From assembly GCF_028622875.1 (NCBI RefSeq), contig NZ_CP117709.1:1178001-1242000 (forward strand): a stretch of DNA of 64,000 bases. The letters are read 5' to 3'. The translations under genes and the position numbers were made by a program. Each line of letters opens with the position of its first letter. Positions within the stretch are counted from its first letter, which is position 1. The notes below the pieces were generated by a model, which saw nothing but the letters and a program-made list of their open reading frames with translations, made no database searches and had not been told where the DNA came from. This DNA is from Streptomyces sp. MMBL 11-1. GTDB taxonomy: Bacteria; Actinomycetota; Actinomycetes; Streptomycetales; Streptomycetaceae. Of the stretch, positions 25,140-34,330 are shown in pieces.

Positions 25140-26224
25140 CAGAGGACCACCACCGAGCGGAGGACGTCGCCGTCGTGCATCCGGGCGAAGGCCTGCTCGA
25201 TGTCGCCCAGGCCGATGGTCTCGGTGACGAAGGCGGCGAGGTCGAGACGGCCCTGCTGGTGGAGGTCGACGAGCATCGGGAAGTCGCGGGAGGGCAGGCA
25301 GTCGCCGTACCAGGAGGACTTGAGCGAGCCGCCGCGGCCGAAGACGTCCAGGAGCGGCAGTTCGAGCTTCATCTCCGGGGTCGGGACGCCGACGAGGACG
25401 ACCGTTCCCGCGAGGTCGCGGGCGTAGAAGGCCTGCTGGTAGGTCTCCGGGCGGCCGACGGCCTCGATGACGACGTCGGCGCCGTTGCCGTCGGTGAGGG
25501 CGCGGATGGCCTCGACCGGGTCGGCGGAGCGGGAGTTGACGGTGTGGGTGGCGCCCATCTTCTTCGCCGTCTCCAGCTTGCGGTCGTCGATGTCGACCGC
25601 GATGATCTTCGCCGCGCCGGCCAGCCGGGCTCCGGCGATGGCGGCGTCGCCGACGCCGCCGCAGCCGATGACGGCGACGGAGTCGCCCCGGCCGACCTGG
25701 CCGGTGTTGATGGCGGCGCCGATGCCCGCCATGACGCCGCAGCCGAGCAGTCCGGCGACGGCCGGGGAGACCTCGGGGTCGACCTTGGTGCACTGGCCGG
25801 AGGCGACGAGGGTCTTCTCGGCGAACGCGCCGATGCCCAGCGCGGGCGACAGCTCCGTGCCGTCGAGCAGGGTCATCTTCTGCTTGGCGTTGTGGGTGTC
25901 GAAGCAGTACCAGGGGCGGCCGCGCAGACAGGCGCGGCACTGGCCGCACACGGCACGCCAGTTGAGGACGACGAAGTCGCCGGGGGCGACGTCCGTGACG
26001 CCCTCGCCGACCGACTCCACGACCCCCGCGGCCTCGTGGCCGAGGAGGAAGGGGAACTCGTCGTTGATGCCGCCCTGCTTGTAGTGCAGGTCGGTGTGGC
26101 AGACGCCGCACGCCTGGATCTTCACGACCGCCTCGCCGGGGCCGGGGTCCGGGATCACGATCGTCTCGACCCTGACCGGCTCGTTCTTCCCCGGTGCGAT
26201 GACGCCTTGCACCTGCTGTGCCAT
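25139..26224 (-). CDS. mscR: S-(hydroxymethyl)mycothiol dehydrogenase
   Basis: 361 residues of the zinc-dependent medium-chain alcohol dehydrogenase family. Catalytic-zinc residues lie in [11 protein letters not shown] and [15 protein letters not shown]; the structural zinc set is [15 protein letters not shown]; the NAD site is [15 protein letters not shown] followed by VDIDDRKLE. The sequence has the length and the [16 protein letters not shown] insertion of mycothiol-dependent formaldehyde dehydrogenases, which oxidise the formaldehyde-mycothiol adduct and also reduce S-nitrosomycothiol. The window also encodes MshC, needed to make the thiol. Coupled to the MBL-fold gene downstream. Confidence 0.9.
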   Translation of the reverse strand: MAQQVQGVIAPGKNEPVRVETIVIPDPGPGEAVVKIQACGVCHTDLHYKQGGINDEFPFLLGHEAAGVVESVGEGVTDVAPGDFVVLNWRAVCGQCRACLRGRPWYCFDTHNAKQKMTLLDGTELSPALGIGAFAEKTLVASGQCTKVDPEVSPAVAGLLGCGVMAGIGAAINTGQVGRGDSVAVIGCGGVGDAAIAGARLAGAAKIIAVDIDDRKLETAKKMGATHTVNSRSADPVEAIRALTDGNGADVVIEAVGRPETYQQAFYARDLAGTVVLVGVPTPEMKLELPLLDVFGRGGSLKSSWYGDCLPSRDFPMLVDLHQQGRLDLAAFVTETIGLGDIEQAFARMHDGDVLRSVVVL

Positions 26225-26294
26225 AACCCTGCTCTCCCTGCTCCCGCGCTTCGCGAAGATCGATCGCGGTCAACCGTACGCCTTGGGAGGGCCG

Positions 26295-26996
26295 CTACGG
26301 AGCGAGGACGTCCAGTTCGTGCAGGGCGCCGACCGCGATCTCCTTGGTGATCCGTTCGGCGGCCTCGCCCTCGCCCTCGCGGACCGCCTCGGCGAGCCGG
26401 ACGTGCAGGGTGACGGCGGCCGGGTCGGGGTCCTCGAACATCACCTGGTGGTGGGTGCGGCCCGCGAGGACCTCGGCGACGACGTCCCCGAGCCGGGCGA
26501 ACATCTCGTTGCCGGAGGCGTTGAGGACGATCCGGTGGAAGGCGATGTCGTGTTCGAGGTAGGCCTCCAGCTGCTGGCCGCGCGAGGTGGCGACCATGCC
26601 GAGGGCGCGTTCGGTGAGTTCGGCGCACTGCGCGGCGGTGGCGTGGCGGGCGGCGAGGGACGCCGCGACCGGTTCGATCGCGGAGCGCAGCACGGTGAGG
26701 GAGCGCAGCTGGCGGGGGCGGTCGGCGCCGGCGAGACGCCAGCGGATGACCTGGGGGTCGTAGACGTTCCAGGTCTCGGTGGGGCGGACCGTCACACCGA
26801 CGCGGCGGCGGGACTCGACCAGGTGCATCGATTCCAGGACCCGGACCACTTCGCGCACGACCGTACGGGAGACGTCGAAGCGCTGGGCGAGCTCGTCGGT
26901 GCGCAGGACGCTGCCGGGCGGGAACCGGCCGGAGGAGATCTCCAGACCCAGGGTGTCCAGCACATGCGTATGCAGCCCCTGGCTCTGTGTGGTCAT
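26295..26996 (-). CDS. gntR: GntR/FadR-type regulator of gluconate genes
   Basis: 233 residues. N-terminal winged helix (LRTDELAQRFDVSRTVVREVVRVLESMHLV) and an FCD effector domain with the metal-binding pattern around EHDIAFHRIVLNASGN and HHQVMFEDPDPAAVTLHVRL. It is transcribed away from gntK, and its promoter gap has a dyad suited to such a regulator. It most likely represses gntK-gntT until gluconate or 6-phosphogluconate appears. ATG at 26996. Confidence 0.87.
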   Translation of the reverse strand: MTTQSQGLHTHVLDTLGLEISSGRFPPGSVLRTDELAQRFDVSRTVVREVVRVLESMHLVESRRRVGVTVRPTETWNVYDPQVIRWRLAGADRPRQLRSLTVLRSAIEPVAASLAARHATAAQCAELTERALGMVATSRGQQLEAYLEHDIAFHRIVLNASGNEMFARLGDVVAEVLAGRTHHQVMFEDPDPAAVTLHVRLAEAVREGEGEAAERITKEIAVGALHELDVLAP

Positions 26997-27032
26997 GGTC
27001 CAAGCCTACGGCGCGACCCCCGGGAACAATAA

Positions 27033-27071
27033 GTACGACGTTTACGTCACAGACTCTTGAATAAGTCGTAC
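27033..27071. promoter_or_regulatory. Candidate GntR operator region
   Basis: GTACGAC (27033-27039) and GTCGTAC (27065-27071) form a perfect 7-bp inverted repeat about three helical turns apart; both are preceded by AATAA as a direct element. A smaller dyad GACGT/ACGTC lies at 27037-27048. All sit between the divergent gntR and gntK, in the only AT-rich stretch of the area. Confidence 0.5.
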
Positions 27072-27128
27072 CTAATAGGTTTCAGTAGCGCGACGGACCG
27101 ATGTCGAAGAAGACAGCGAGACACCCCC

Positions 27129-27656
27129 ATGAACACCGCACCCCCCGTGAACACCCCCCACGTCGTCGTGGTGATGGGTGTGGCAGGAACCGGCAAGACC
27201 ACCATCGGCCCCCTGCTCGCCGCCGAACTCGGCGTTCCGTACGCCGAGGGCGACGACTTTCATCCCCCGGCGAACATCGCCAAGATGTCGGCCGGCACCC
27301 CGCTGGACGACGACGACCGGTGGCCGTGGCTGGACGCCATCGGCGCGTGGGCGCTCGGGCGGGCGGGACTCGGCGGGGTCGTCTCCAGCTCCGCGCTCAA
27401 GCGCGTCTACCGGGACCGGTTGCGGGAGGGGGCGCCGGACGCCGTCTTCCTGCATCTGACCGGTGACCGGGCGCTGATCGAGGAGCGGATGGCGGACCGC
27501 AAGGGCCACTTCATGCCCACCGCACTGCTCGACTCGCAGTTCGCGACGCTGCAGCCGCTCCAGGCCGACGAGGCCGGGGTGAGCGTCGACGTGTCCGGCA
27601 CACCCGAGGAAATCACCGGCCGAGCCGTCGCCGCGCTGCGCCGGCTCGATAGTTAA
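27129..27656 (+). CDS. gntK: Gluconokinase
   Basis: 175 residues, the usual size. Walker A GVAGTGKTTIG lies near the N-terminus, followed by EGDDFHPPANIAKMSAG and PLDDDDRWPWL, which are diagnostic of gluconokinase, and by SSSALKRVYRDRLR and DRKGHFMPTALLDSQ. It makes 6-phosphogluconate from gluconate and ATP for the pentose phosphate pathway. The ATG at 27129 is used; a GTG at 27147 is possible, and neither has a strong ribosome site. Stop lies 11 bases before gntT. Confidence 0.94.
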   Translation: MNTAPPVNTPHVVVVMGVAGTGKTTIGPLLAAELGVPYAEGDDFHPPANIAKMSAGTPLDDDDRWPWLDAIGAWALGRAGLGGVVSSSALKRVYRDRLREGAPDAVFLHLTGDRALIEERMADRKGHFMPTALLDSQFATLQPLQADEAGVSVDVSGTPEEITGRAVAALRRLDS

Positions 27657-27667
27657 GGACCTTCACC

Positions 27668-29065
27668 GTGACCAGTCTCAGCGTCGAGATGCTGGCAGCG
27701 GAAGCCGCCGAACCGATCACCTCGGCAGGCAACGCTCAGTTGGGCATCGCCGTCCTGGCGGGCATCGCCGTCATCGTTCTCCTCATCACCAAGCTCAAGA
27801 CGCACGCGTTCCTCGCGCTGACCATCGGTTCGCTGGCCCTCGGCTCCTTCGCGGGAGCCGCCCCGGCCGACACGATCGCCAGTTTCACCGCGGGCCTCGG
27901 CTCCACCGTCGCGGGCGTGGGCGTCCTGATCGCGCTCGGCGCGATCCTCGGCAAGCTGCTCGCCGACTCGGGCGGGGCCGACCAGGTCGTCGACACCATC
28001 CTCGCGAAGGCGAGCGGCCGGGTCATGCCCTGGGCGATGGTCCTGATCGCCTCGATCATCGGTCTGCCGCTGTTCTTCGAGGTCGGGATCGTGCTGATGA
28101 TCCCGGTCGTGCTGCTCGTCGCCAAGCGCGGCAACTACTCCCTGATGCGGATCGGCATCCCGGCGCTGGCCGGGCTCTCCGTGATGCACGGGCTGATCCC
28201 CCCGCACCCCGGCCCGCTGGTCGCGATCGACGCCCTGGACGCCAATCTCGGCGTGACGCTGGCGCTCGGCGTGCTGGTCGCCATCCCGACGGTGATCATC
28301 GCCGGTCCGGTGTTCTCCCGCTACGCCGCGCGCTGGGTGGACATCAAGCCGCCGGAGAACATGATCCCGCAGCGCCCCTCCGAGGACCTGGACCGCCGTC
28401 CGAGCTTCGGCGCGACCCTGGCGACCATCCTGCTGCCGGTCGTCCTGATGCTGCTGAACGCGCTCGTCGAGATCGTGGTCGACAACCCCGAGAACGGTCT
28501 CCAGAAGGTCACCTCGGTCGTCGGGTCGCCGCTGATCGCCCTGCTCGCGGCCGTCCTCGTCGGGATGTTCACACTCGGCCGGGCCGCCGGATTCACCAAG
28601 GACCGGCTGGCCGGCACCGTGGAGAAGTCCCTCGCCCCGATCGCCGGAATCCTGCTCATCGTCGGCGCGGGCGGCGGCTTCAAGCAGACGCTGATCGACG
28701 CCGGGGTGGGCCAGATGATCCTGGAGTTCTCCGAGAACTGGTCGATCCCGGCCCTGCTGCTCGGCTGGCTGATCGCCGTCGCGATCCGCCTCGCCACCGG
28801 CTCGGCCACCGTCGCCACCATCTCGGCCGCCGGTCTGGTCGCCCCGCTGGCCGCCGACATGTCGGCCTCGCACGCGGCCCTGCTGGTGCTGGCCGTCGGC
28901 GCCGGTTCGCTCTTCTTCAGCCATGTGAACGACGCCGGGTTCTGGCTGGTGAAGGAGTACTTCGGCATGGACGTGGGTCAGACCGTGAAGACCTGGTCGG
29001 TGATGGAGACGATCATCTCCGTGGTGGCCATGGCCTTCATCCTGCTGCTGTCGCTGTTGCTGTAG
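27668..29065 (+). CDS. gntT: Gluconate permease, GntP family
   Basis: 465 residues with about 12 membrane segments. Family features include LGAILGKLLADSGGADQVVD, LPLFFEVGIVLMIPVV, GLIPPHPGPLVAI and GSATVATISAAGLVAP. It is a proton-coupled importer of gluconate or a related sugar acid. GTG start with AAGGACC upstream; in one transcript with gntK. A strong terminator follows at 29090-29120. Confidence 0.92.
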   Translation: MTSLSVEMLAAEAAEPITSAGNAQLGIAVLAGIAVIVLLITKLKTHAFLALTIGSLALGSFAGAAPADTIASFTAGLGSTVAGVGVLIALGAILGKLLADSGGADQVVDTILAKASGRVMPWAMVLIASIIGLPLFFEVGIVLMIPVVLLVAKRGNYSLMRIGIPALAGLSVMHGLIPPHPGPLVAIDALDANLGVTLALGVLVAIPTVIIAGPVFSRYAARWVDIKPPENMIPQRPSEDLDRRPSFGATLATILLPVVLMLLNALVEIVVDNPENGLQKVTSVVGSPLIALLAAVLVGMFTLGRAAGFTKDRLAGTVEKSLAPIAGILLIVGAGGGFKQTLIDAGVGQMILEFSENWSIPALLLGWLIAVAIRLATGSATVATISAAGLVAPLAADMSASHAALLVLAVGAGSLFFSHVNDAGFWLVKEYFGMDVGQTVKTWSVMETIISVVAMAFILLLSLLL

Positions 29066-29089
29066 CCCCTCCCGTACGGCAATGACGGA

Positions 29090-29120
29090 CGCCCGCCCCG
29101 GTACGGCACCGGGGCGGGCG
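29090..29120. terminator. Terminator after gntT and the APC permease
   Basis: A perfect 13-bp stem (29090-29102 with 29108-29120) around ACGGC, followed by TTT on the plus strand. It serves the converging gntT and permease genes. Confidence 0.9.
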
Positions 29121-29138
29121 TTTCGCGTACGGGAGCCG

Positions 29139-30710
29139 TCAGCGGCGGGCCGCCTCGCTCTCGGCCGCCTTCTCGAGCTGGAACGCCTCGTTTCCGAGGC
29201 CGATCCGGGCGTGGACCTCGGGCCTGACCGAGCGCAGTACCGCCCCGTACACGAGGCCTCCGACGAGCGCGAGGATGATCACGCCCGGCAGCAGCCGGTC
29301 GAGGGCCGAGCCGGGGCCGGAGCCGACGAGGACGTCGAAGTCGCGGACGGTGAGGACGGCGATCGACAGGAGCGCGAGTCCGGCGAGGGCGGAGGCGACC
29401 AGGCGCGGGGCCTGTGCGCGGCCCGCGCCACGCTTGACGAAGAAGGCGATGACGGCGAAGGAGGCCGCGGCCATCAGCAGGATGACTCCGAGCGCGCCGA
29501 CATTGCCCATCCAGGTGAACAGCCGCAGGACGGGGGCGGTGGGGTCGCCGACCGGCTTGTCGTCGGTGAACGCGAACGCCAGGACGATCACCACGGAGAC
29601 GACGGTCTGGAGCAGCGAGCCGGTGCCGGGGGCGCCGCTCGCCCGGTTGGTGCGGCCGAAACGGGCGGGCAGCAGACCCTCGCGGCCCATCGCGAACGCG
29701 TAGCGGGCGACGACGTTGTGGAAGCTGAGGAGCGCGGCGAACATCCCGGTGACGAAGAGGATGTGCAGGATGTCGGTGAAGGTGGAGCCGAGTCGCGCCT
29801 CGGTGAGGCCGAACAGCAGCCCGGGGCCCTCCTTGAGGGAGGTGTCGGCGATGGAGCCGGGTCCGGCGGCGACGGTGAGGGCCCAGGAGCTGATCGCCAG
29901 GAAGAGCGCGGCGTAGCCCACCGCGAGGAACATCACCCGGGACACCACGATCTGCGGGCGGCTCGTCTCCTCCGCGTACACCGGGGCCTGCTCGAAGCCG
30001 ACGAACGCGGCGATGCAGAAGCAGAGCGCGGTGCCGAGCCCGGCGCCGGTGAGGGTCTCGGGGTTGAAGGCGTGCAGCGACAGGCCCTCCGGGCCGGGCT
30101 TGCTCACTGCGGCGATGTCGAAGATCACCACGAGGGCGCACTCGATGACCAGCAGGACGCCGAGCACCTTGGCGTTGAGGTCGATCTTCAGCCAGCCGAG
30201 GACGCCGACGACGGCCGCCGCGACCAGCGCCGGAATCCACCAGGCCAGCTCGATGTCGAGATACGTGGCGAAGATGCCGGAGACCTCGAAGCCGAGGATC
30301 CCGTAGATGCCGACCTGCATCGCGCTGTACGCCACCAGCGCCACGAGCGAGGCGCCGGCGCCGGCGGTGGGGCCGAGCCCCCGGGCGATGTACGCGTAGA
30401 ACGCGCCGGCGTTGTGGACGTGCCGGCTCATCTCCGCGTAGCCGACGCCGAACAGCATCAGGACGACGCCCAGGATGATGAAGAGGAGCGGCTGGCCGAC
30501 GATGCCCATCACGCCGAAGACCGTGGGCATCACTCCGGCGACCACCATCAGGGGGGCGCTGGCCGCGATGACCGACAGCAGGAGGCCGGGGGTGCCGAGC
30601 CGGTTCGCCCGCAGGGCGCGTTCCTCGCCCTTGTAGGTGTTGATCCCGCCGGTATCGGCCGTCCTCCTCGTGGTGCCGGTCTCACTGGAAAATGAACTGC
30701 CGGTCGACAT
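29139..30710 (-). CDS. APC-family amino acid permease
   Basis: 523 residues with about 12 membrane helices. The first helix has GTPGLLLSVIAASAPLMVVAG, typical of the APC superfamily, followed by HVHNAGAFYAYIARGLGP and FVGFEQAPVYAEETSRP. The substrate, probably an amino acid or amine, is not indicated by the neighbours. Cytoplasmic tails are charged and end LEKAAESEAARR. ATG at 30710; a GGAAGGGA lies rather far (about 12 bases) upstream. A tandem repeat lies between this gene and the one before it. Confidence 0.88.
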   Translation of the reverse strand: MSTGSSFSSETGTTRRTADTGGINTYKGEERALRANRLGTPGLLLSVIAASAPLMVVAGVMPTVFGVMGIVGQPLLFIILGVVLMLFGVGYAEMSRHVHNAGAFYAYIARGLGPTAGAGASLVALVAYSAMQVGIYGILGFEVSGIFATYLDIELAWWIPALVAAAVVGVLGWLKIDLNAKVLGVLLVIECALVVIFDIAAVSKPGPEGLSLHAFNPETLTGAGLGTALCFCIAAFVGFEQAPVYAEETSRPQIVVSRVMFLAVGYAALFLAISSWALTVAAGPGSIADTSLKEGPGLLFGLTEARLGSTFTDILHILFVTGMFAALLSFHNVVARYAFAMGREGLLPARFGRTNRASGAPGTGSLLQTVVSVVIVLAFAFTDDKPVGDPTAPVLRLFTWMGNVGALGVILLMAAASFAVIAFFVKRGAGRAQAPRLVASALAGLALLSIAVLTVRDFDVLVGSGPGSALDRLLPGVIILALVGGLVYGAVLRSVRPEVHARIGLGNEAFQLEKAAESEAARR

Positions 30711-30752
30711 GGCGGGATGGGTCCCTTCCTCGTGGTGGGGTGGTGCCTTTCC

Positions 30753-30855
30753 TGCTTCACGGACCGCTTGACGGGCGGTGCTTCAGGGTCGTGCTTCACG
30801 GGTCGTGCTCACGGACCGCTTGACGGGTCGTGCTTCACGGGTCGTGCTTCACGGG
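30753..30855. repeat. Two ~52-bp tandem repeats with inner 14-bp repeats
   Basis: CACGGACCGCTTGACGGG occurs at 30758 and 30810 (52 bases apart), each followed by copies of GGTCGTGCTTCACG. The array fills the gap between the APC permease start and the stop of the next minus-strand gene, and its last unit includes that stop codon. Confidence 0.8.
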
Positions 30856-31820
30856 GCGCCGAGCGCGTGGGCTCGCGCGGCCACGAAGGCGGCGTGCGGC
30901 TCCCGGCCCGCGTACGACCAGGGCGCGGCGGTGGCGTACGGGCCGATGCGGTGGAAGAGGGCGGCGGCCTCGGCGGGCCGCCCCTCGCAGACCTTGGCGT
31001 GCGCCAGGAAGTTCAGGTCGAGACGGTGGCGCGGGTGGTCCTCGCGCTCCCATTCCAGCCACCAGTCGAAGGCGGCCTTCATCACCTGGCGGGCCCGGCG
31101 GCCGGACCAGTGCCCGGAGGCCGTCGGGTCGTCGGACTCGATTCCGGCGGCGACCAGGACGCGGTAGCGCTCGGCGTGGGCGATGACCGGGAGCACGGCC
31201 AACGGAGAGTCTGCGGGGGCCAGTTCCGCGGCCCAGGCGGCGAAGTCGTACACCTCGTGGAGGGGGTCGTGGCCACTTCCCGGGTTGCTCTCGGCCAGCA
31301 GGGAAGCCATCACGTGGTGGGCGTGGTGGTGGTCGGGATGGCGGGAGCGCACCTCCTCGAAGAGCCTGCCGGTCTCGTCCGCCCCGTCGTCGCGGCCCCG
31401 GTCCAGGAGGAGCAGCGCGAGCCAGGGGGTGGGGTCGTCGGGGAGGAGACGGGCGGCGGCGAGGCAGGCTTCCCGGGCTCGGACGGCGTCGTTCGCCTTG
31501 GCCGCGGGCCGCAGCGCGCGGGCGACCCGGGCGCAGCCGAGAAGGGTGGCGGCGTCGGCGCTCTCGGGCTCGACGAGCAGCCAGTCACCGGCCCAGTCCA
31601 CGGCGGACGAGGTCTCGGCGAGGGCCAGGAAGCGATGTCCGCGGCGGTCCCAGTCCCGCCCGGTGCCCACCAGCAGGGTGCGGGCCTCGGACCATCTGCC
31701 CTGGACGAACCGGCCGCGGGCGGCGATGAGTTCATCGTCGTCGAGGGCAGGGTCGAAGACGTGCTCCGAGCGGCTGCCCCGACGGCGGGAGCGGCCCAGG
31801 GGCGGCGGAGGCGGGGGCAT
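30849..31820 (-). CDS. Hypothetical helical-repeat protein
   Basis: 323 residues; I do not recognise a named family. After a Pro/Arg-rich start (MPPPPPPLGRSRRRG) the rest is made of paired helices rich in Ala, Leu and Trp, such as RFVQGRWSEARTLL, AREACLAAARLLPDDPTPWLA and AKVCEGRPAEAAALFHRIGP, which look like TPR-type repeats. A histidine cluster HPDHHHAHHVMASLL is conspicuous. No signal peptide. ATG at 31820 follows GAAAGAAG; the frame is open further upstream to 31871 without a good start site. Its stop falls in a tandem repeat. Function unknown. Confidence 0.7.
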   Translation of the reverse strand: MPPPPPPLGRSRRRGSRSEHVFDPALDDDELIAARGRFVQGRWSEARTLLVGTGRDWDRRGHRFLALAETSSAVDWAGDWLLVEPESADAATLLGCARVARALRPAAKANDAVRAREACLAAARLLPDDPTPWLALLLLDRGRDDGADETGRLFEEVRSRHPDHHHAHHVMASLLAESNPGSGHDPLHEVYDFAAWAAELAPADSPLAVLPVIAHAERYRVLVAAGIESDDPTASGHWSGRRARQVMKAAFDWWLEWEREDHPRHRLDLNFLAHAKVCEGRPAEAAALFHRIGPYATAAPWSYAGREPHAAFVAARAHALGAP

Positions 31821-32023
31821 GCCGCGGGCTTCTTTCGATGCGGTGTGCGAGCGGATGATCGCGCACAGCAAAGCGGCAGGCGATGCCCCCCGTCAAGGGG
31901 CACCCAATGTCAACTCTATGTACCTTTCGGCTACTTGGCTGGAATTCATCCCGTCGGCTCGCATGTTCGCACAGCGTGCGGCGGGGTCGGTGGGTGCGAA
32001 GTGGCGCCTGACACACTGGGGAC

Positions 32024-32449
32024 ATGGAACCTCGCGAGCCCCTCAGCCCCTTCCTCCTCGCCTTTCCCGGACCGTTGCGCGACCGGTTGGTGGCGGCGGT
32101 CCTCTCCGGCGAAAAGGTGTCCACCTCTGGGCTGTTGGCCGAGTACGAACGGGAGGGGGAAGAGCTTCCCCCCGTGGGCGAGCGGTCCGCGCTGATCGAC
32201 TCGCAGGGGCGGGAGGTGGCGGTGCTGGAGCTGACCGGCGTGCGGGTGCTGCCCCTCGGGGAGGTGGATCTGCGGCACGCGCTCGACGAGGGCGAGGGGT
32301 ACCGGTCGGTGGCCGAGTGGCGGGCGGGGCACGAGCGGTTCTGGCACAGCGAGGAGATGCGGGAGGCGCTGGGGGATCCGGGGTTCACGGTGAACGACGC
32401 GACGCTGATCGTGGCGGAGCGGTTCCGGGTGGTCGAGCGGCTGGGGTGA
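32024..32449 (+). CDS. ASCH domain protein
   Basis: 141 residues. The ASCH fold (related to PUA RNA-binding domains) is suggested by FPGPLRDRLVAAVLSGEKVSTSGLL, GREVAVLELTGVRVLPLGEV and the C-terminal VAEWRAGHERFW and VVAERFRVVERL segments. The GxKxxT-like ASCH signature appears here as SGEKVSTSG. ASCH proteins bind RNA or modified nucleosides; some hydrolyse N4-acetylcytidine. The function here is open. It stands alone between two minus-strand genes. Confidence 0.82.
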   Translation: MEPREPLSPFLLAFPGPLRDRLVAAVLSGEKVSTSGLLAEYEREGEELPPVGERSALIDSQGREVAVLELTGVRVLPLGEVDLRHALDEGEGYRSVAEWRAGHERFWHSEEMREALGDPGFTVNDATLIVAERFRVVERLG

Positions 32450-32516
32450 CGCCGGGCCCCGCCCCGAACCCCCGCTTCTCCGACGCCGGAGGGCTTGAGA
32501 CAACAACAGGCTCCGC

Positions 32517-34172
32517 CTACAGGGCCCGCGCCGCCGCCCGGCCCGCCGCCCGGCCCGAGAAGATGCAGCCGCCCAGGAACGTGCCCTCCAGGGAGCGGTA
32601 GCCATGGACGCCGCCACCGCCGAAGCCCGCGGCCTCGCCCGCCGCGTACAGGCCGGGGAGGGGGGCGCCCTCGGCGCTGAGGACACGGGAGGACAGGTCC
32701 GTCTCCAGGCCGCCCAGGGACTTGCGGGTGAGGATGTTGAGGCGGACGGCGATCAGCGGGCCCGCCGCCGGGTCCAGGACGCGGTGCGGTTTCGCGGTGC
32801 GGATGAGGCGGTCGCCCAGGTAGGCGCGGGCCCCGTTGATCGCGGTGACCTGGAGGTCCTTGGTGAAGGGGTTGGCGATCTCGCGGTCGCGGGCGGTGAT
32901 CTCGCGGCGCAGGCTCTCCTCGTCGATGAGGTCGTCGCCGGTGACCGCGTTCATGCCCCGGACCAGCGCGCCGAGGTCCTTCTCGACGACGAAGTCGACG
33001 CCGTGGTCCATGAACGCCTTGACCGGCGCGGGCACGTCCGCGCGCGCCCGGCCGATCACGTCGCGGACCGATTTGCCGGTGAGGTCCGGGTTCTGCTCGG
33101 AGCCGGAGAGAGCGAACTCCTTGCCGATGATGCGCTGGTTGAGCACGAACCAGGTGTAGCCGTGGCCGGAGCCCATGATGTGTTCGAGGGTGCCGAGCGT
33201 GTCGAAGCCGGGGAAGAGCGGGACCGGCAGCCGCTTGCCGCGGGCGTCCAGCCACAGGGACGAGGGGCCGGGCAGGATCCGGATGCCGTGCTTGGCCCAG
33301 ATCGGGTTCCAGTTCTCGATGCCCTCGGTGTAGTGCCACATCCGGTCGCGGTTGATGTGGTGCGCGCCCGCCTTCTCTGCGATGCCGAGCATCAGCCCGT
33401 CGACGTGCGCGGGCACCCCCGAGAGCATCTTCTCGGGCGGGCTGCCCAGGCGCTCGGGCCACTGGGAGCGGACCAGGTCGTGGTTGCCGCCGATGCCGCC
33501 GGAGGTGACGATCACCGCCTGGGCCTTCAGCTCGAAGACGCCGGTGACCTCCCGGCCGCTCGCGGTGCCGCGCTCGGCCGGGCTGGGCTCCAGGATCTCG
33601 CCGGTGACCGTGTCGAGCGCCCCGGCGGTGCGGGCGAGACCGGTGACACGGTGCCGGAACCTCAGCTGGACGAGCCCCTTGGCGACGCCCGCGCGGACCC
33701 GCCGCTCGAAGGGGGCGACGACGCCGGGGCCGGTGCCCCAGGTGATGTGGAAGCGGGGCACGGAGTTGCCGTGGCCCATCGCGTCGTAACCGCCGCGTTC
33801 CGCCCAGCCGACGACCGGGAAGAGGCGCAGCCCCTGCTGATGCAGCCAGGAGCGCTTCTCACCGGCGGCGAAGTCGACGTACGCCTCGGCCCACTTCCGG
33901 GGCCAGCGGTCGTCGGTCTCCCGGTCGAAGCCCGCCGTGCCGTGCCAGTCCTGGAGGGCCAGCTCCCGGCTGTCCTTGATCCGCAGCCGGCGCTGTTCGG
34001 GCGAGTCCACGAGGAAGAGGCCGCCGAAGGACCAGTGCGCCTGGCCGCCGATGGACTGCTCGGGCTCCTGGTCGAGGAGGATCACGGAACGGCCGGCGTC
34101 GACCAGTTCGGCGGTGGCCACGAGCCCGGCGAGTCCTGCCCCGATCACGATCACATCAGCGTCGTACGCCAT
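32517..34172 (-). CDS. FAD-binding dehydrogenase (fumarate reductase/KstD-like)
   Basis: 551 residues. Rossmann motif VIVIGAGLAGLVATAEL and a following acidic strand end (LLDQEP), then GGQAHWSFGGLF, and the C-terminal GLYAAGEAAGFGGGGVHGYRSLEG that closes the FAD site. The overall form is of the flavoprotein group that includes 3-ketosteroid dehydrogenases and fumarate reductases, but it belongs to a large uncharacterised actinobacterial branch. The ATG at 34172 is preferred because AGGATGG lies upstream; the ATG at 34181 would have none. Diverges from the Nudix gene. Confidence 0.85.
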   Translation of the reverse strand: MAYDADVIVIGAGLAGLVATAELVDAGRSVILLDQEPEQSIGGQAHWSFGGLFLVDSPEQRRLRIKDSRELALQDWHGTAGFDRETDDRWPRKWAEAYVDFAAGEKRSWLHQQGLRLFPVVGWAERGGYDAMGHGNSVPRFHITWGTGPGVVAPFERRVRAGVAKGLVQLRFRHRVTGLARTAGALDTVTGEILEPSPAERGTASGREVTGVFELKAQAVIVTSGGIGGNHDLVRSQWPERLGSPPEKMLSGVPAHVDGLMLGIAEKAGAHHINRDRMWHYTEGIENWNPIWAKHGIRILPGPSSLWLDARGKRLPVPLFPGFDTLGTLEHIMGSGHGYTWFVLNQRIIGKEFALSGSEQNPDLTGKSVRDVIGRARADVPAPVKAFMDHGVDFVVEKDLGALVRGMNAVTGDDLIDEESLRREITARDREIANPFTKDLQVTAINGARAYLGDRLIRTAKPHRVLDPAAGPLIAVRLNILTRKSLGGLETDLSSRVLSAEGAPLPGLYAAGEAAGFGGGGVHGYRSLEGTFLGGCIFSGRAAGRAAARAL

Positions 34173-34330
34173 GGGTTCCATCCTGTCGGGGTGGCTCGGG
34201 GGCGGGCGGGGAACGCGGGCCCGCCGGCCAGCGGGACGTGGAGCGGCGGAACGTTCAAGTTACCCGTGCGTCAGATCTTGGATACCCGCCAGGGCCACGT
34301 CAACCGTCCGGGTGCTGTTGGATGAAACGC

